Position numbers and translations under genes: made by a program. From positions 1,775,501-1,839,500 of the forward strand of contig NZ_CP083956.1 of the NCBI RefSeq assembly GCF_006442795.2: a stretch of DNA of 64,000 nucleotides, written 5' to 3'. Under the pieces are notes generated by a model. It saw nothing but the letters and a program-made list of their open reading frames with translations, was not told the DNA's origin and did no database searches. Positions 1-12,563 of the stretch are shown in pieces. The stretch's first letter is position 1; every line of letters begins with the position of its first letter. The DNA comes from Mesorhizobium sp. B1-1-8 (GTDB lineage: Bacteria; Pseudomonadota; Alphaproteobacteria; Rhizobiales; Rhizobiaceae).

Positions 1-688
1 GATAGTCGACATAGGCGCCCGTCTCGAGCTTGATATCGGCGTCGGCGAGTGCTGCCGTCAGCGGACCGGTCTGCGCGTCGATCTTGCCATGGCCGGTGTT
101 CGGGAAAGCGTCCCAGCCGGTCTTGCCTTCCCTCAGCCAGGTATCGATGTCGACGCCGAGCGGCAGCGATGCCGGATGCAGGCCGAGGCCTTTCAGTTCG
201 GCGCGGGCGCGCGCGATCGGCGGCTCGTCGGGCACCGGCTTGAAGGCGTAGGGGATCGAGTGAAACGGCTCGGTCGGGTCCTCGCCAAGCGCGCCGCGCA
301 CGCGAAAGAGCTGCTCGGCTTTCGAATACCACGGCTCGAACTCGTCATAGGAGAATGGCCAGGCCGGCGACACGCCGCCAAAATGCTCCATGGCAGAAAA
401 GTCTTCCTTGCGGTAGCGAATCAGCACCGCGCCGAAGAATTTCGAATTGCCGCCGACATAGTAGTAATTGCCGGGGTTGAAGGTCGGGCCGCCGGCCTCG
501 CGCCACATCTCCTTTGGCCTGTAATGCTCGTCGAGGAAGATCGCGCGGGTGTCGCGCGCATGCGGCGTCGCGGGCAGCGGCTCGCCGCGCTCTAGGATCA
601 GGATCGAGGCGCCGCTGCCTGCCAAGCCGGAGGCGATCGTGGCGCCGCCGATGCCGGAACCGATGATGACGATATCCGGGTTTGCCAT
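1..688 (-). CDS. GMC-family FAD-dependent oxidoreductase (partial, C-terminus outside window)
   Basis: The N-terminal 229 residues are visible; the gene runs off the left edge. The protein opens with an FAD-binding Rossmann motif, IIGSGIGGATIASGLAGSG, followed by an acidic ILERGE at the end of beta-2, and a YYVGGNSKFFGA stretch typical of the GMC FAD-contact loop. GMC enzymes oxidise alcohol groups of sugars, polyols or choline. The ATG at 688 lies 6 bases after the ABC ATPase stop, so it is the last visible gene of the LacI-led operon and probably oxidises the transported sugar or a derivative. The substrate cannot be read from the sequence. Confidence 0.85.
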   Translation of the reverse strand, partial: MANPDIVIIGSGIGGATIASGLAGSGASILILERGEPLPATPHARDTRAIFLDEHYRPKEMWREAGGPTFNPGNYYYVGGNSKFFGAVLIRYRKEDFSAMEHFGGVSPAWPFSYDEFEPWYSKAEQLFRVRGALGEDPTEPFHSIPYAFKPVPDEPPIARARAELKGLGLHPASLPLGVDIDTWLREGKTGWDAFPNTGHGKIDAQTGPLTAALADADIKLETGAYVDY

Positions 689-694
689 AGCTTT

Positions 695-1810
695 TTAAAG
701 GATGCGCTTCTCGGTCGCCGGGTCGAAGAACACCGCCTTGCTGAGGTTGAAGGCCAAAGGCGTGCTGGTGCCCGGCTGGATCCTGGCATCGGCGCGCAGC
801 CGCGCCACCACGCCCTTGCCGCCGAGATTGGTGACGGCAAAGGTGTCGGAACCGGCGGGCTCGACCACTTCGATGTGGCAGTCGGCGGTGGCGATGTTGG
901 AGCCGTTGCGTTCGGCGCCTTCGGGGTCGGTCAGCGCCTCGGGGCGGACGCCGAAGATAACCGGCTTGCCCTGGAAGGCCGATAGGCCCGACGGTGCGCC
1001 CGGCATGGGCAGCACGATCGGCTGGCGCGTCTCGCGGTCGAGCACCACCGACAGCCCACTGCCATTGCCATCGATTTTGGCCGGGATCAGGTTCATCGCC
1101 GGCGAGCCCATGAAGTCGGCGACGAAGACGTTGGTCGGATTGTTGTAGATCTCGGCCGGGGTGCCGAATTGCTGCACCTCGCCGTCACGCATCACTGCGA
1201 TCTTGGTCGCCAGCGTCATCGCCTCGATCTGGTCGTGGGTGACATAGACAATGGTCGTGCCGGTCTTGGCGTGCAGGCGCTTGATCTCGATGCGCATGTC
1301 GACGCGCAATTTGGCGTCGAGGTTGGAAAGCGGCTCGTCGAACAGGAAGAGCTTGGGGTCGCGCACCAGCGCCCGGCCCATGGCGACGCGCTGACGCTGG
1401 CCGCCGGAGAGCTGGCTCGGCTTGCGCTGCAGGAGATGGCCGATCTGGAGAGTCTTGGCCACCTTGTCGATCGCCGCCTGCCGCTCCGCCACCGGCACGC
1501 CGCGCATCTCCATGCCGAAGGCGATGTTTCCGGCGACCGTCATGTTTGGATAGAGCGCGTAGCTCTGGAAGACCATGGCGATGTCGCGCTTCGAAGGATG
1601 CAGATCGTTGATGGCGCGGCCGTCGACGCGGATCTCGCCCTCGGTGATCTGCTCCAGGCCGGCGATGGTGTTGAGCAGCGTGGACTTGCCGCAGCCGGAC
1701 GGACCGACCAGCACCAGGAAGCCGCCCTTTTCGAGCTCGACATTTATGCCTTTCAGGATCTCGACACTCCCGAAGCGCTTCTTCAGCCCATCAATTTCCA
1801 GAAAAGCCAT
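695..1810 (-). CDS. Sugar ABC transporter ATP-binding protein (MalK/UgpC type)
   Basis: This 371-residue ATPase has a Walker A (GPSGCGKST, about residue 37), Q-loop (FQSYALYPNMTV), signature LSGGQRQRV, Walker B (LFLFDEPLSNLDAKLR) and H-loop (YVTHDQ). A C-terminal TOBE/OB region of about 130 residues places it in the MalK/UgpC/MsmX group that serves MalFG-type permeases. It ends the transporter block behind two permease genes, with a GGAAGG ribosome binding site 6 bases before the ATG. It should energise import by the adjacent binding protein and permeases; family rules do not give the substrate. Confidence 0.93.
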   Translation of the reverse strand: MAFLEIDGLKKRFGSVEILKGINVELEKGGFLVLVGPSGCGKSTLLNTIAGLEQITEGEIRVDGRAINDLHPSKRDIAMVFQSYALYPNMTVAGNIAFGMEMRGVPVAERQAAIDKVAKTLQIGHLLQRKPSQLSGGQRQRVAMGRALVRDPKLFLFDEPLSNLDAKLRVDMRIEIKRLHAKTGTTIVYVTHDQIEAMTLATKIAVMRDGEVQQFGTPAEIYNNPTNVFVADFMGSPAMNLIPAKIDGNGSGLSVVLDRETRQPIVLPMPGAPSGLSAFQGKPVIFGVRPEALTDPEGAERNGSNIATADCHIEVVEPAGSDTFAVTNLGGKGVVARLRADARIQPGTSTPLAFNLSKAVFFDPATEKRIL

Positions 1811-1831
1811 GGTCGTTCCTTCCGAATGTGG

Positions 1832-2776
1832 TCAGCCCTTGACCGCGCCCGCCATCAGCCCGCGCACGAAATAGCGTCCGGCGACGATGTAGACGATCAG
1901 GGTGGGGAGCGCGGCGATCATCGCCGCCGCCATGTTGACGTTGTACTCGACGACGCCTGTCGAGGTGTTGACGACATTGTTCAGCGCCACCGTCATCGGC
2001 ATCACGTCGCCTGAGCCGGCATAGGCGGAGGCGAACAGGAAGTCGTTCCAGATGTTGGTGAACTGGTAAATCACCGTCACAACGATGATCGGCAGCGAAT
2101 TGGGCAGCATGATGCGCCGGAAGATCTGGAAAAAGGAGGCGCCGTCGACCTGTGCCGCCTTGACCAGCTCGGTCGGGAAGGCCTCGTAATAGTTGCGGAA
2201 GAAAAGCGTGGTGAAGCCGAGGCCGTAGACGACGTGGACGAAGACCAGGTTGACCGTCGAATTGCCGAGACCGAAGTTGAACCCGGTGGCGTTCTGCAAG
2301 GTGACGCCGAAGCGGCCAATGCTGCCGAGGATCGTCGCCATCGGCAACAGCACCGACTGGAACGGGATGAAGCAAGCAAACAGCATCATCGCGAAGACCA
2401 GCGTGTGGCCGCGGAAGCGCCATTTGGTCAGCACATAGCCATTGAGCGCGCCGAGCAGCGTCGAGATCAGCACCGCCGGCACGACCATCTTGATGGAGTT
2501 CCAGAAATAGCCCTTCATGCCGACGCAGGTCAGGCCCGAGCAAACTTCGCTCCACGCCTTTATCCATGGTGCGAAAGTCGGCGATTGCGGCAGCGCCAGC
2601 ATGTTCCCGTTCTGGATTTCGTCCATGGTCTTGAACGAGGTCACCAGCATGACGAAGAGCGGCATCAGGTAGAAGATCGCGAACAGCGCCAGCAGCCCGT
2701 AGACGAAGATGCGGTTGACCATTTTCGCACTGACGCCGCCGGAGGCCGGCCGCGCAGGTGAGGTGACGGCGCTCAT
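1832..2776 (-). CDS. Sugar ABC transporter permease (MalG-like)
   Basis: This 314-residue inner-membrane protein has about six hydrophobic segments. The binding-protein-dependent permease (EAA) motif appears as AAQVDGASFFQIFRRIMLPNS, slightly split here for length as AAQVDGASF then FRRIMLP. Its ATG overlaps the stop of the upstream permease by 4 bases (ATGA), indicating translational coupling. An unusual long loop after TM1 (the CSGLTCVGMKG region) contains two cysteines and probably faces the periplasm. With the partner permease, ATPase and binding protein it forms a complete CUT1-type importer. Confidence 0.9.
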   Translation of the reverse strand: MSAVTSPARPASGGVSAKMVNRIFVYGLLALFAIFYLMPLFVMLVTSFKTMDEIQNGNMLALPQSPTFAPWIKAWSEVCSGLTCVGMKGYFWNSIKMVVPAVLISTLLGALNGYVLTKWRFRGHTLVFAMMLFACFIPFQSVLLPMATILGSIGRFGVTLQNATGFNFGLGNSTVNLVFVHVVYGLGFTTLFFRNYYEAFPTELVKAAQVDGASFFQIFRRIMLPNSLPIIVVTVIYQFTNIWNDFLFASAYAGSGDVMPMTVALNNVVNTSTGVVEYNVNMAAAMIAALPTLIVYIVAGRYFVRGLMAGAVKG

Positions 2777-3729
2777 CGCGGTCTCTCCCTGAGCTCGGAA
2801 TAGAGGTAAGGCACGATGATTGCGGTAATCGTCATCAGCATGATCACCGCGCTCGCCGAGCCGACCGCCATCTCGTTGCGCTTGAAGGTGAACTCATACA
2901 TGAAGTTGGAGGGCAGCCAAGCCGAGCCGCCAGGGCCGCCGCTGGTCAGCGCCACGACCAAGTCATAGGACTTGATGGCCAGATGCGCGAGCACGATGAA
3001 GGCCGAGAGGAACACCGGCCTGAGCAGCGGAATGACGATGCGGCGGTAGAGCTGGAAGGTGGTGGCGCCGTCGATCTGCGCCGCCTTCATGATCTCGCCG
3101 TCGATGCCGCGAAGCCCCGCCAGGAACATCGCCATGACGAAGCCCGAGGCCTGCCAGACGCCGGCGATCACCACCGTGTAGATGACGAAATCCTTGTTCT
3201 TGATCCAGTCGAAGTGGAAGCTCGTCCAGCCCCATTGATGCAGCGTCTGCTCAAGGCCGAGGCCGGGGTCGAGGAACCATTTCCAGGCAACACCGGTGAC
3301 GATGAAGGACAGCGCCATGGGGTAGAGATAGATCGGGCGCAGCACGCCCTCGCCGCGGATCTTCTGGTCGAGCAGGATGGCCAGGAACAGGCCAAGCGCC
3401 AGGCAGATGAAGATGTAGAGGAAGCCGAAAATGCCCATGTTGGTGATCGAGGTGTACCAGCTCGACGGCGGGTCGCTCTCGAAAGTCCAGCGCCACAGCC
3501 GCTGATAGGCGCGGCCGCCGGTGATGGCATAGGAAGGGAAGGTCTTGGAGTTGGTGAAGGACAGATAGATCGTCCACAGGATGAAGCCGTAGACGAAGAC
3601 GATGGTGATGGCAAAACTCGGCGCCAGAACGATCTTCGGCAGCGCATCCTGCAGGCGCGAGCGCACCGTGGCACGCGGACGGGCCTGTTCGGGCGTCAGC
3701 TTGATCTGGCTTGTCGCAACAGTGCTCAT
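2773..3729 (-). CDS. Sugar ABC transporter permease (MalF-like)
   Basis: This 318-residue membrane protein has six or so transmembrane segments and an EAA loop, AAQIDGATTFQLYRRIVIP, that docks on the ATPase. It follows the binding-protein gene after 92 bases that contain a stable hairpin, and overlaps the next permease gene by 4 bases. Its form (long N-terminal tail, IWxxYLSFTNSKTFPSY after TM1) resembles glucose/glucoside permeases of the GtsB type. That points to a hexose-like cargo but does not prove one. Confidence 0.9.
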   Translation of the reverse strand: MSTVATSQIKLTPEQARPRATVRSRLQDALPKIVLAPSFAITIVFVYGFILWTIYLSFTNSKTFPSYAITGGRAYQRLWRWTFESDPPSSWYTSITNMGIFGFLYIFICLALGLFLAILLDQKIRGEGVLRPIYLYPMALSFIVTGVAWKWFLDPGLGLEQTLHQWGWTSFHFDWIKNKDFVIYTVVIAGVWQASGFVMAMFLAGLRGIDGEIMKAAQIDGATTFQLYRRIVIPLLRPVFLSAFIVLAHLAIKSYDLVVALTSGGPGGSAWLPSNFMYEFTFKRNEMAVGSASAVIMLMTITAIIVPYLYSELRERPR

Positions 3730-3776
3730 GAACTCCTCCCGTCGACGCGAGGTCGACCGGCCCGGCGGGCCGGAAA

Positions 3777-3800
3777 CCTTCCCCGCCGGAGCGGGGAAGG
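3777..3800 (-). promoter_or_regulatory. Hairpin between binding-protein and permease genes
   Basis: CCTTCCCC and GGGGAAGG form an 8-bp GC-rich stem with an 8-base loop, 21 bases past the binding-protein stop. There is no U-run. In many ABC operons such a hairpin protects the upstream mRNA or partially terminates, giving more binding protein than permease. That role is inferred from position. Confidence 0.55.
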
Positions 3801-3821
3801 CGCTTTCTTGGCGCGTGGCGC

Positions 3822-5075
3822 TTACTTGGCGTCGTCGATTGCCTTGACCAGTTCGGTGACGGCCTCGTCGGAGGTCTTGATCTGACCATGGACGAACTTC
3901 GACACGACGTCCTTGTAAGCGTTGGCGACCGCCGGAGGGGCGCCGTAGCCCTGCGCCAGCGAGCCGAACAGCGTGCCGCCTTCATTGGCCTTCTTCAGGT
4001 CGGCGATGCCCTTCTTGCCGCAAGCGTCGAAGTCGGTATCCGGCACGTCGGTGCGGGCCGGAACCGAACCCTTCACCACGTTGAAGGCCGACTGGAAGCT
4101 CTTCGACAAAGTAGCGGTGGCAAGCGCGACCTGGGCGGCCTTGCGGTCCTCCGGAACGTTGAACATGCCGAACATGTCGGAGTTGTAGATCACCGAGCCG
4201 TCGGTGCCCGGGAAGCGGAAGCACAGGAAGTCGGTGCCCGGGGTCTTCTTGGCGGCGTGGAACTCGCCCTTGGCCCAGTCGCCCATGACCTGAACCAGCG
4301 CGTCACCCTTGATGACCATGGCGGTGGCAAGGTTCCAGTCGCGGCCCGAGAAGTTCGGGTCGACATATTTGACGAGCTTGGCGAGGTTGTCGAACGACTT
4401 CTTCATCGTATCCGACTTGAGCGACTCCTCATCGAGGTCGTTCATCGCCTTCTTGTAGAACTCCGGTCCGCCGGTCGACAGCACGACCGAGTCGAACATG
4501 GTCGCTTCCTGCCAGTTCTGGCCGCCGAGCGCAAGCGGGATAACGCCGGCCGCCTTGGCCTTGTCGAGCAACGCGACGAAGTCGTCGAAGGTCTTCGGCT
4601 CGGTGCCGCCGATCTTGTCCATCACCGCCTTGTTGATCCATAGCCAGTTGACGGAGTGGACGTTGACCGGAGCGGCCACCCATTTGCCGTCATAGACGGA
4701 GAACTTCTGCAGGGCCGCAGGAACCGACTTGTCCCAGCCTTCCTTCTTGGCGGTCTCGGTGAGATCGCCCATGACGCCGGCGGCGGCATAGTCGAGCACG
4801 GTGTAGCCGAGCATCTGCGAGGCGGTCGGGTAGTTGCCTGCCGCGACCATCGCCTTCAGCGCGGTCATGGCCGCGTCGCCGCCGCCGCCGGCCACCGGCA
4901 CGTCCTTCCAGGCATAGCCTTCCTTGGCCAGATCCTGCTTGAGCACGTTGAGAGCGGCCGCTTCGCCACCCGACGTCCACCAATGCAGCATCTGCACTTC
5001 CTTGACGTCCGCGGCATGCGCCGAGAACGCAAAGCTCGTCGCAAGAGCCGTTCCGATAAGCAGTTTGCGCAACAT
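3822..5075 (-). CDS. Sugar ABC transporter substrate-binding protein
   Basis: This 417-residue protein has a Sec signal peptide ([21 protein letters not shown], cut before ADVKE). The mature start, [20 protein letters not shown], is typical of family-1 carbohydrate-binding proteins of the glucose/mannose type. Many tryptophans (HWW, NWLW, DWNLA, GDWAKG) could stack on a sugar ring. There is no lipobox, so it should be a soluble periplasmic receptor. It sits between the catabolic genes and the permeases of the same operon. Glucose-like ligands are the first guess, but the neighbouring enzymes suggest an oxidised or modified sugar. Confidence 0.9.
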   Translation of the reverse strand: MLRKLLIGTALATSFAFSAHAADVKEVQMLHWWTSGGEAAALNVLKQDLAKEGYAWKDVPVAGGGGDAAMTALKAMVAAGNYPTASQMLGYTVLDYAAAGVMGDLTETAKKEGWDKSVPAALQKFSVYDGKWVAAPVNVHSVNWLWINKAVMDKIGGTEPKTFDDFVALLDKAKAAGVIPLALGGQNWQEATMFDSVVLSTGGPEFYKKAMNDLDEESLKSDTMKKSFDNLAKLVKYVDPNFSGRDWNLATAMVIKGDALVQVMGDWAKGEFHAAKKTPGTDFLCFRFPGTDGSVIYNSDMFGMFNVPEDRKAAQVALATATLSKSFQSAFNVVKGSVPARTDVPDTDFDACGKKGIADLKKANEGGTLFGSLAQGYGAPPAVANAYKDVVSKFVHGQIKTSDEAVTELVKAIDDAK

Positions 5076-5131
5076 GTACTACCTCCCTTGTTGCATTCAC
5101 ATAACCGGCATATAGGCCGGGGTCTCCCAAC

Positions 5132-6643
5132 TCAGCCGACCCACCATCCGGTGCGCTGGCCGCGATGAAACTGGATTGTCTTTTCCTCGGTATAATCCTC
5201 GACGGCGCGCTTGCCGAGTTCGCGTCCGAGACCGGACTGCTTGTAGCCGCCGAAAGGCAGTTCGGGGTAACCTTCCATGAACGTATTCACCCAAACCGTC
5301 CCCGAACGCACACCCCGCGCCACCGACATGCAGGTATCGATGCTGGCGCTCCATACCCCTGCGGATAAACCATAGGGCGTGTTGTTGGCGATGTGCAATG
5401 CCTTTTCAATCGTTTCAAAAGTGAGCACGGACAGCACCGGCCCGAACACTTCCTCGCGGGCGATGGCCATCTCCTCGGTGACGCCGCGCACGATGGTCGG
5501 ATCGAGATACTGGCCGGCGTTGGAGGTCAGTTGGCCACCGCCGCTGTAGACGCTGCCGCCGTCCGTTTTTGCGGCATTCACATAGCCGGCTACCTTTGCC
5601 AAATGATCCGCGGAGATCATGGCGCCGACCTTGGTGTGGTCGTCCAACGGATCGCCGACCTTGACCTTGTCGGCCAGCGCCTTGACGGCAGCGAGAAAGT
5701 CGTCGGCGATCGCCTCGTGCACGATTAGCCGGCTGCCGGCATTGCAACATTCGCCGGCGTTGAAGAAGCCGCCGAACACCGCGGCGTCCGCCGCAGCTTC
5801 GAGGTCGGCATCAGGGAAGACGATCTGGCCGTTCTTGCCGCCGAGCTCCATCGAGACCTTCTTCAAGGAATTCGAGGCTGCCGCCATGGTCATCTTGCCG
5901 ACGCGGGTGGAGCCGGTGAAGGACACCATCTCGACCAGCGGGTGACTGACCATCGGCGCGCCGACATCGGCACCGAGGCCTGCCAGGATGTTGACGACGC
6001 CGGCAGGAACGCCGGCTTCCAGCAGGATGTCGCCGAGCACGAAGGTCGAGGCCGAGGTCATCTCGCTCGGCTTGACGACCGCCGTGCAGCCGGCGGCGAG
6101 CGCGAAGGGCAGTTTCTGGCTGACGATCAGGAATGGGAAATTCCACGGCGTTATGATCGAGACGACGCCGATCGGTTCGCGCAGTACGACGCCCAGCATG
6201 GCATCGCCGAGATTGGCGTAGCTCTCGCCATGCAGCGTGCGGGCGAGCGCTGCGGCATAGCGCCAGATGTCGACGGCACCGACGATCTCGCCGCGCGCTT
6301 GGGCGATCGGCTTGCCGGATTCCAGCGCGTCGAGCCGGGCGATTTCTTCCAGCCGGGTTTCGATCAGGTCGGCCGCCTTGAGTAGCACCGCAGCGCGCTC
6401 CGAGGCCTTCATGCGCGGCCACGGGCCGGTCTCGAAGGCCTTGTGCGCGGCCTGCACCGCAGCCTCGACTTCCGCTGCGCCGGCTTGGGCATAGCGTGAA
6501 ACGGCAAAACCATGACCGGGGCTGCTACGCTCGATCGTGCGGCCGTCACGAGCGTCGACATGCTTGCCGTCGATCAGAAGCTGGTAGGTCTTCGGTGCCT
6601 TGGACGCCTCGGCCGGCATGGAAATCTTGAGGGGTGCGTTCAT
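5132..6643 (-). CDS. NAD(P)-dependent aldehyde dehydrogenase
   Basis: This 503-residue protein has the complete ALDH fold: cofactor-binding PWNFPFLI and FTGSTRVGK, the catalytic-base glutamate in MELGGKNGQIV, and the nucleophile cysteine in FNAGECCNAGSRL, followed by EEVFGPVLSV. It should oxidise an aldehyde to an acid. In this operon a likely source is the aldehyde released by an aldolase such as the divergent DUF993 protein; the acid could then be activated by the CoA-transferase. It starts 10 bases after the crotonase gene. The exact substrate class cannot be assigned. Confidence 0.92.
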   Translation of the reverse strand: MNAPLKISMPAEASKAPKTYQLLIDGKHVDARDGRTIERSSPGHGFAVSRYAQAGAAEVEAAVQAAHKAFETGPWPRMKASERAAVLLKAADLIETRLEEIARLDALESGKPIAQARGEIVGAVDIWRYAAALARTLHGESYANLGDAMLGVVLREPIGVVSIITPWNFPFLIVSQKLPFALAAGCTAVVKPSEMTSASTFVLGDILLEAGVPAGVVNILAGLGADVGAPMVSHPLVEMVSFTGSTRVGKMTMAAASNSLKKVSMELGGKNGQIVFPDADLEAAADAAVFGGFFNAGECCNAGSRLIVHEAIADDFLAAVKALADKVKVGDPLDDHTKVGAMISADHLAKVAGYVNAAKTDGGSVYSGGGQLTSNAGQYLDPTIVRGVTEEMAIAREEVFGPVLSVLTFETIEKALHIANNTPYGLSAGVWSASIDTCMSVARGVRSGTVWVNTFMEGYPELPFGGYKQSGLGRELGKRAVEDYTEEKTIQFHRGQRTGWWVG

Positions 6644-6653
6644 CGTATCTTCT

Positions 6654-7422
6654 CTAGGATCTCGAAAAGGCCGGCTTCTGCTTGGCCTTGAAGGCGCCGA
6701 CGCCGGCCTTGAGGTCGGCTGTCAGCGCGATGAAGCCGCTGGCCAGCGCTTCCGTGGCGGCAGCGCTTTCCTCACCTTCAGCGACCGCGATCATCAACTT
6801 TGCGGCCTCGGTCGCCAGCGGCCCACGCTCGGCGATCTTTTCCCCCCAGGCTTTCGCCTCATCGAAGGCCTTGCCAGTCTCGACGACACGATCGACGACG
6901 CCGTGCGTCAGCGCGTCGGCTGCCAGGAAAATCTCGCCACCAACTGCCACACGGCGCACGATTTGCGCGCCGAAGCGGCGTACGGCGCGCTGCGTGCCGG
7001 ACCAGCCGGGCACCACACCGATCGAAGTTTCGGGGAAGCCGAGCTTGATCTGGGTCTCAGCGACACGGAAGTCACAGGCCGCCGCCAGTTCCAGTCCGCC
7101 GCCCAGCGCGTGGCCCGACAGCACCGCAATGGTCGGCTGTCTGAGCCGCGCCAAGCGGTCGAAAACGCGGTGACCGTAGCGGACCCATTGCACCTGGAAA
7201 TCGGCGGCGCTCATGGCGCCCCAGGCCTCTACGTCGCCGCCGGCGCAAAAGCCCTTGCCTTCGCCGCGGATGAGCACGACGTGCACGCCCTCGGCCAGTT
7301 CCGCCTCGTCAAGGGATGCTTCGAGCGCACGCAGCATCGGAATGTCGAGCGCGTTGAACTTTTCCGGGCGCCGCAGCGTGAGGATGCCGATCGCGCCATC
7401 CTGCTCGAAGGTAACGAGGCGC

Positions 7423-7430
<8 letters not shown>
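6654..7430 (-). CDS. Enoyl-CoA hydratase/isomerase family protein (crotonase fold)
   Basis: The start is ATG 7430 (MAERLVTFEQDG), giving 258 residues, the usual crotonase length. A longer in-frame extension lies inside the upstream gene and is rejected. Oxyanion-hole segments are visible as GEGKGFCAGGDVEAW and LSGHALGGGLELAAACD. The position after GGGLELA where hydratases carry a glutamate reads SIGVVPGWSGTQR, a typical VxPGxxGTxR signature. It overlaps the CoA-transferase stop by 8 bases. With that enzyme it implies an acyl-CoA intermediate that is hydrated, isomerised or cleaved. Confidence 0.9.
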
Positions 7431-11077
<3,647 letters not shown>

Positions 11078-11114
11078 GTCCGCTTCATCCTCCGCGTTGA
11101 AATGGCAAATCCAT

Positions 11115-11150
11115 TGGAACGTTCTAAACCTGCAGCCAAATCAGAGTCAA
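11115..11150 (-). promoter_or_regulatory. Promoter and operator of the LacI-led operon
   Basis: On the minus strand TTGACT (11145-11150), a 17-base spacer and TTAGAA (11122-11127) form a sigma70-type promoter. The dyad TAGAACGTTCCA (plus strand TGGAACGTTCTA, 11115-11126) overlaps the -10 box. It matches the dyad in the divergent promoter at 11269-11280 at 11 of 12 bases. A central CG in an AACGTT core is normal for LacI-family operators. Confidence 0.75.
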
Positions 11151-11259
11151 TCGGGATTCTCGCGCAATCGAAAAATTGACAGCCGGTAGTTCAAATGCAA
11201 GGGCTGGCGGTGTGGTGCAGCATTGAATCGCTTCAGGCCACCCGGAACCATAAAGGTTC

Positions 11260-11288
11260 TTGATTTATTGGAACGTTCCATTTACAGA
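11260..11288 (+). promoter_or_regulatory. Promoter and operator of the DUF993 gene
   Basis: TTGATT (11260-11265), a 17-base spacer and TACAGA (11283-11288) make a plausible promoter. The perfect 12-bp palindrome TGGAACGTTCCA (11269-11280) lies wholly in the spacer, so a bound repressor would block RNA polymerase. The start codon at 11309 follows a GGGAGAG ribosome binding site. Confidence 0.72.
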
Positions 11289-11308
11289 TAGCCGCAAGGG
11301 AGAGTTTC

Positions 11309-12463
11309 ATGGACATCACCTTGCCTGCGCAGGATGGCGGCCGCGCCAGCTACCGGCTCGTCGGCGAACCGGTGGAGCCCAGGATCGGCGCGCGTTTTTC
11401 GCGCATTGCCTATGCCGCCGCCCATGTCGTCGTAGACCCCATCGCCATGACCAATCCGTGGTCTCGGGCCGCCGTCGACTGGGACAAGACGATGGCGTTC
11501 CGCCATCATCTTTGGGCACTCGGCTTCCGCATCGCCGAGGCCATGGACACCTCGCAGCGCGGTATGGGTTTCGACTGGACGAGCGCGCAGGAACTGATCC
11601 GGCGCTCGATCGCCGAGGCGCGCACCGTGCCCGGCGCCGATCTCGCTTCGGGCGCCGGCACCGACCATCTGGCGCCGTCGGCGGCAAGAACGCTCGAAGA
11701 TGTGATCCATGCCTATGAGGAGCAGTTCGCCTTCATTGAAGGCGAGGGCGGCAAGGCGATCATGATGGCGAGCCGCGCGCTGGCGGACGTGGCCCAGGGG
11801 CCGGACGATTATGCCAGTGTCTATGACCGCATGCTTAGCCAGGCGTCTGGCAAAGTCATCCTGCACTGGCTGGGCGACATGTTCGATCCGGCGCTGAAGG
11901 GATATTGGGGCAGCGCGGATTTCAAGCCGGCGCTCGACACGGTCGTCGCCATCATCGAGCGCCACGCCGCCAAGGTCGAGGGAATAAAGATATCGCTGCT
12001 CGACGCCGGCAAGGAGATCGAGCTCAGGAACCGACTGCCCGACGGGGTGGTGATGTTCACCGGCGACGATTTCAACTATCCCGAACTGATCGCCGGCGAC
12101 GGCAAGCGGCATTCGCATGCGCTGCTCGGCATTTTCGACGCCATCGCGCCGGTCGCCAATGCCGCGCTGGCGAAACTCGCCGAGGGCGACCGTGCCGGCT
12201 ACGACGCGCTGATGGCGCCGACCGTGCCTTTGTCGCGAAAAATCTTCGAGGCGCCGACCGAATATTACAAGGCCGGCATCGTCTTCATGGCCTGGCTGAA
12301 CGGCCATCAGGATCATTTTGCGATGGTCGGCGGCATGCAGTCGGCGCGCGGCATCTGCCACTACGCCGAAATCTTTCGCCTTGCCGATCAGGCCGGGTTG
12401 CTGGCCGACCCTGGACTTGCCGTCGCACGGATGAAAACCCTCTGCGCCGTCGTTGGTGCCTGA
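11309..12463 (+). CDS. DUF993 / dihydrodipicolinate synthase-like protein
   Basis: This 384-residue protein matches the form of the DUF993 family, TIM-barrel proteins related to DHDPS/NAL aldolases. Regions that look like barrel strands with active-site residues are VEGIKISLLDAGKEIELRN (the lysine in the place of a Schiff-base lysine) and VVMFTGDDFNYPELIAGDG. The gene is divergent from the LacI operon and shares its operator, so it should be an enzyme of the same pathway. An aldol or retro-aldol step on an oxidised sugar is the natural guess. I know of no established reaction for the family. Confidence 0.8.
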   Translation: MDITLPAQDGGRASYRLVGEPVEPRIGARFSRIAYAAAHVVVDPIAMTNPWSRAAVDWDKTMAFRHHLWALGFRIAEAMDTSQRGMGFDWTSAQELIRRSIAEARTVPGADLASGAGTDHLAPSAARTLEDVIHAYEEQFAFIEGEGGKAIMMASRALADVAQGPDDYASVYDRMLSQASGKVILHWLGDMFDPALKGYWGSADFKPALDTVVAIIERHAAKVEGIKISLLDAGKEIELRNRLPDGVVMFTGDDFNYPELIAGDGKRHSHALLGIFDAIAPVANAALAKLAEGDRAGYDALMAPTVPLSRKIFEAPTEYYKAGIVFMAWLNGHQDHFAMVGGMQSARGICHYAEIFRLADQAGLLADPGLAVARMKTLCAVVGA

Positions 12464-12563
12464 GCCCGATCGAGCAGGCGGCTGAAAAGCATTCCCCGCG
12501 TGGGGTTTGCGTTCCGCCGGCAAATCTGTATTCGGTTGCCGGGTTTCATGCGGACGAGCGGCA

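Noticed and set aside
12464..12563. DUF993 gene as part of the GDP-fucose operon
   Set aside because: It shares strand with gmd, but its operator ties it to the LacI regulon and about 100 bases separate it from gmd.
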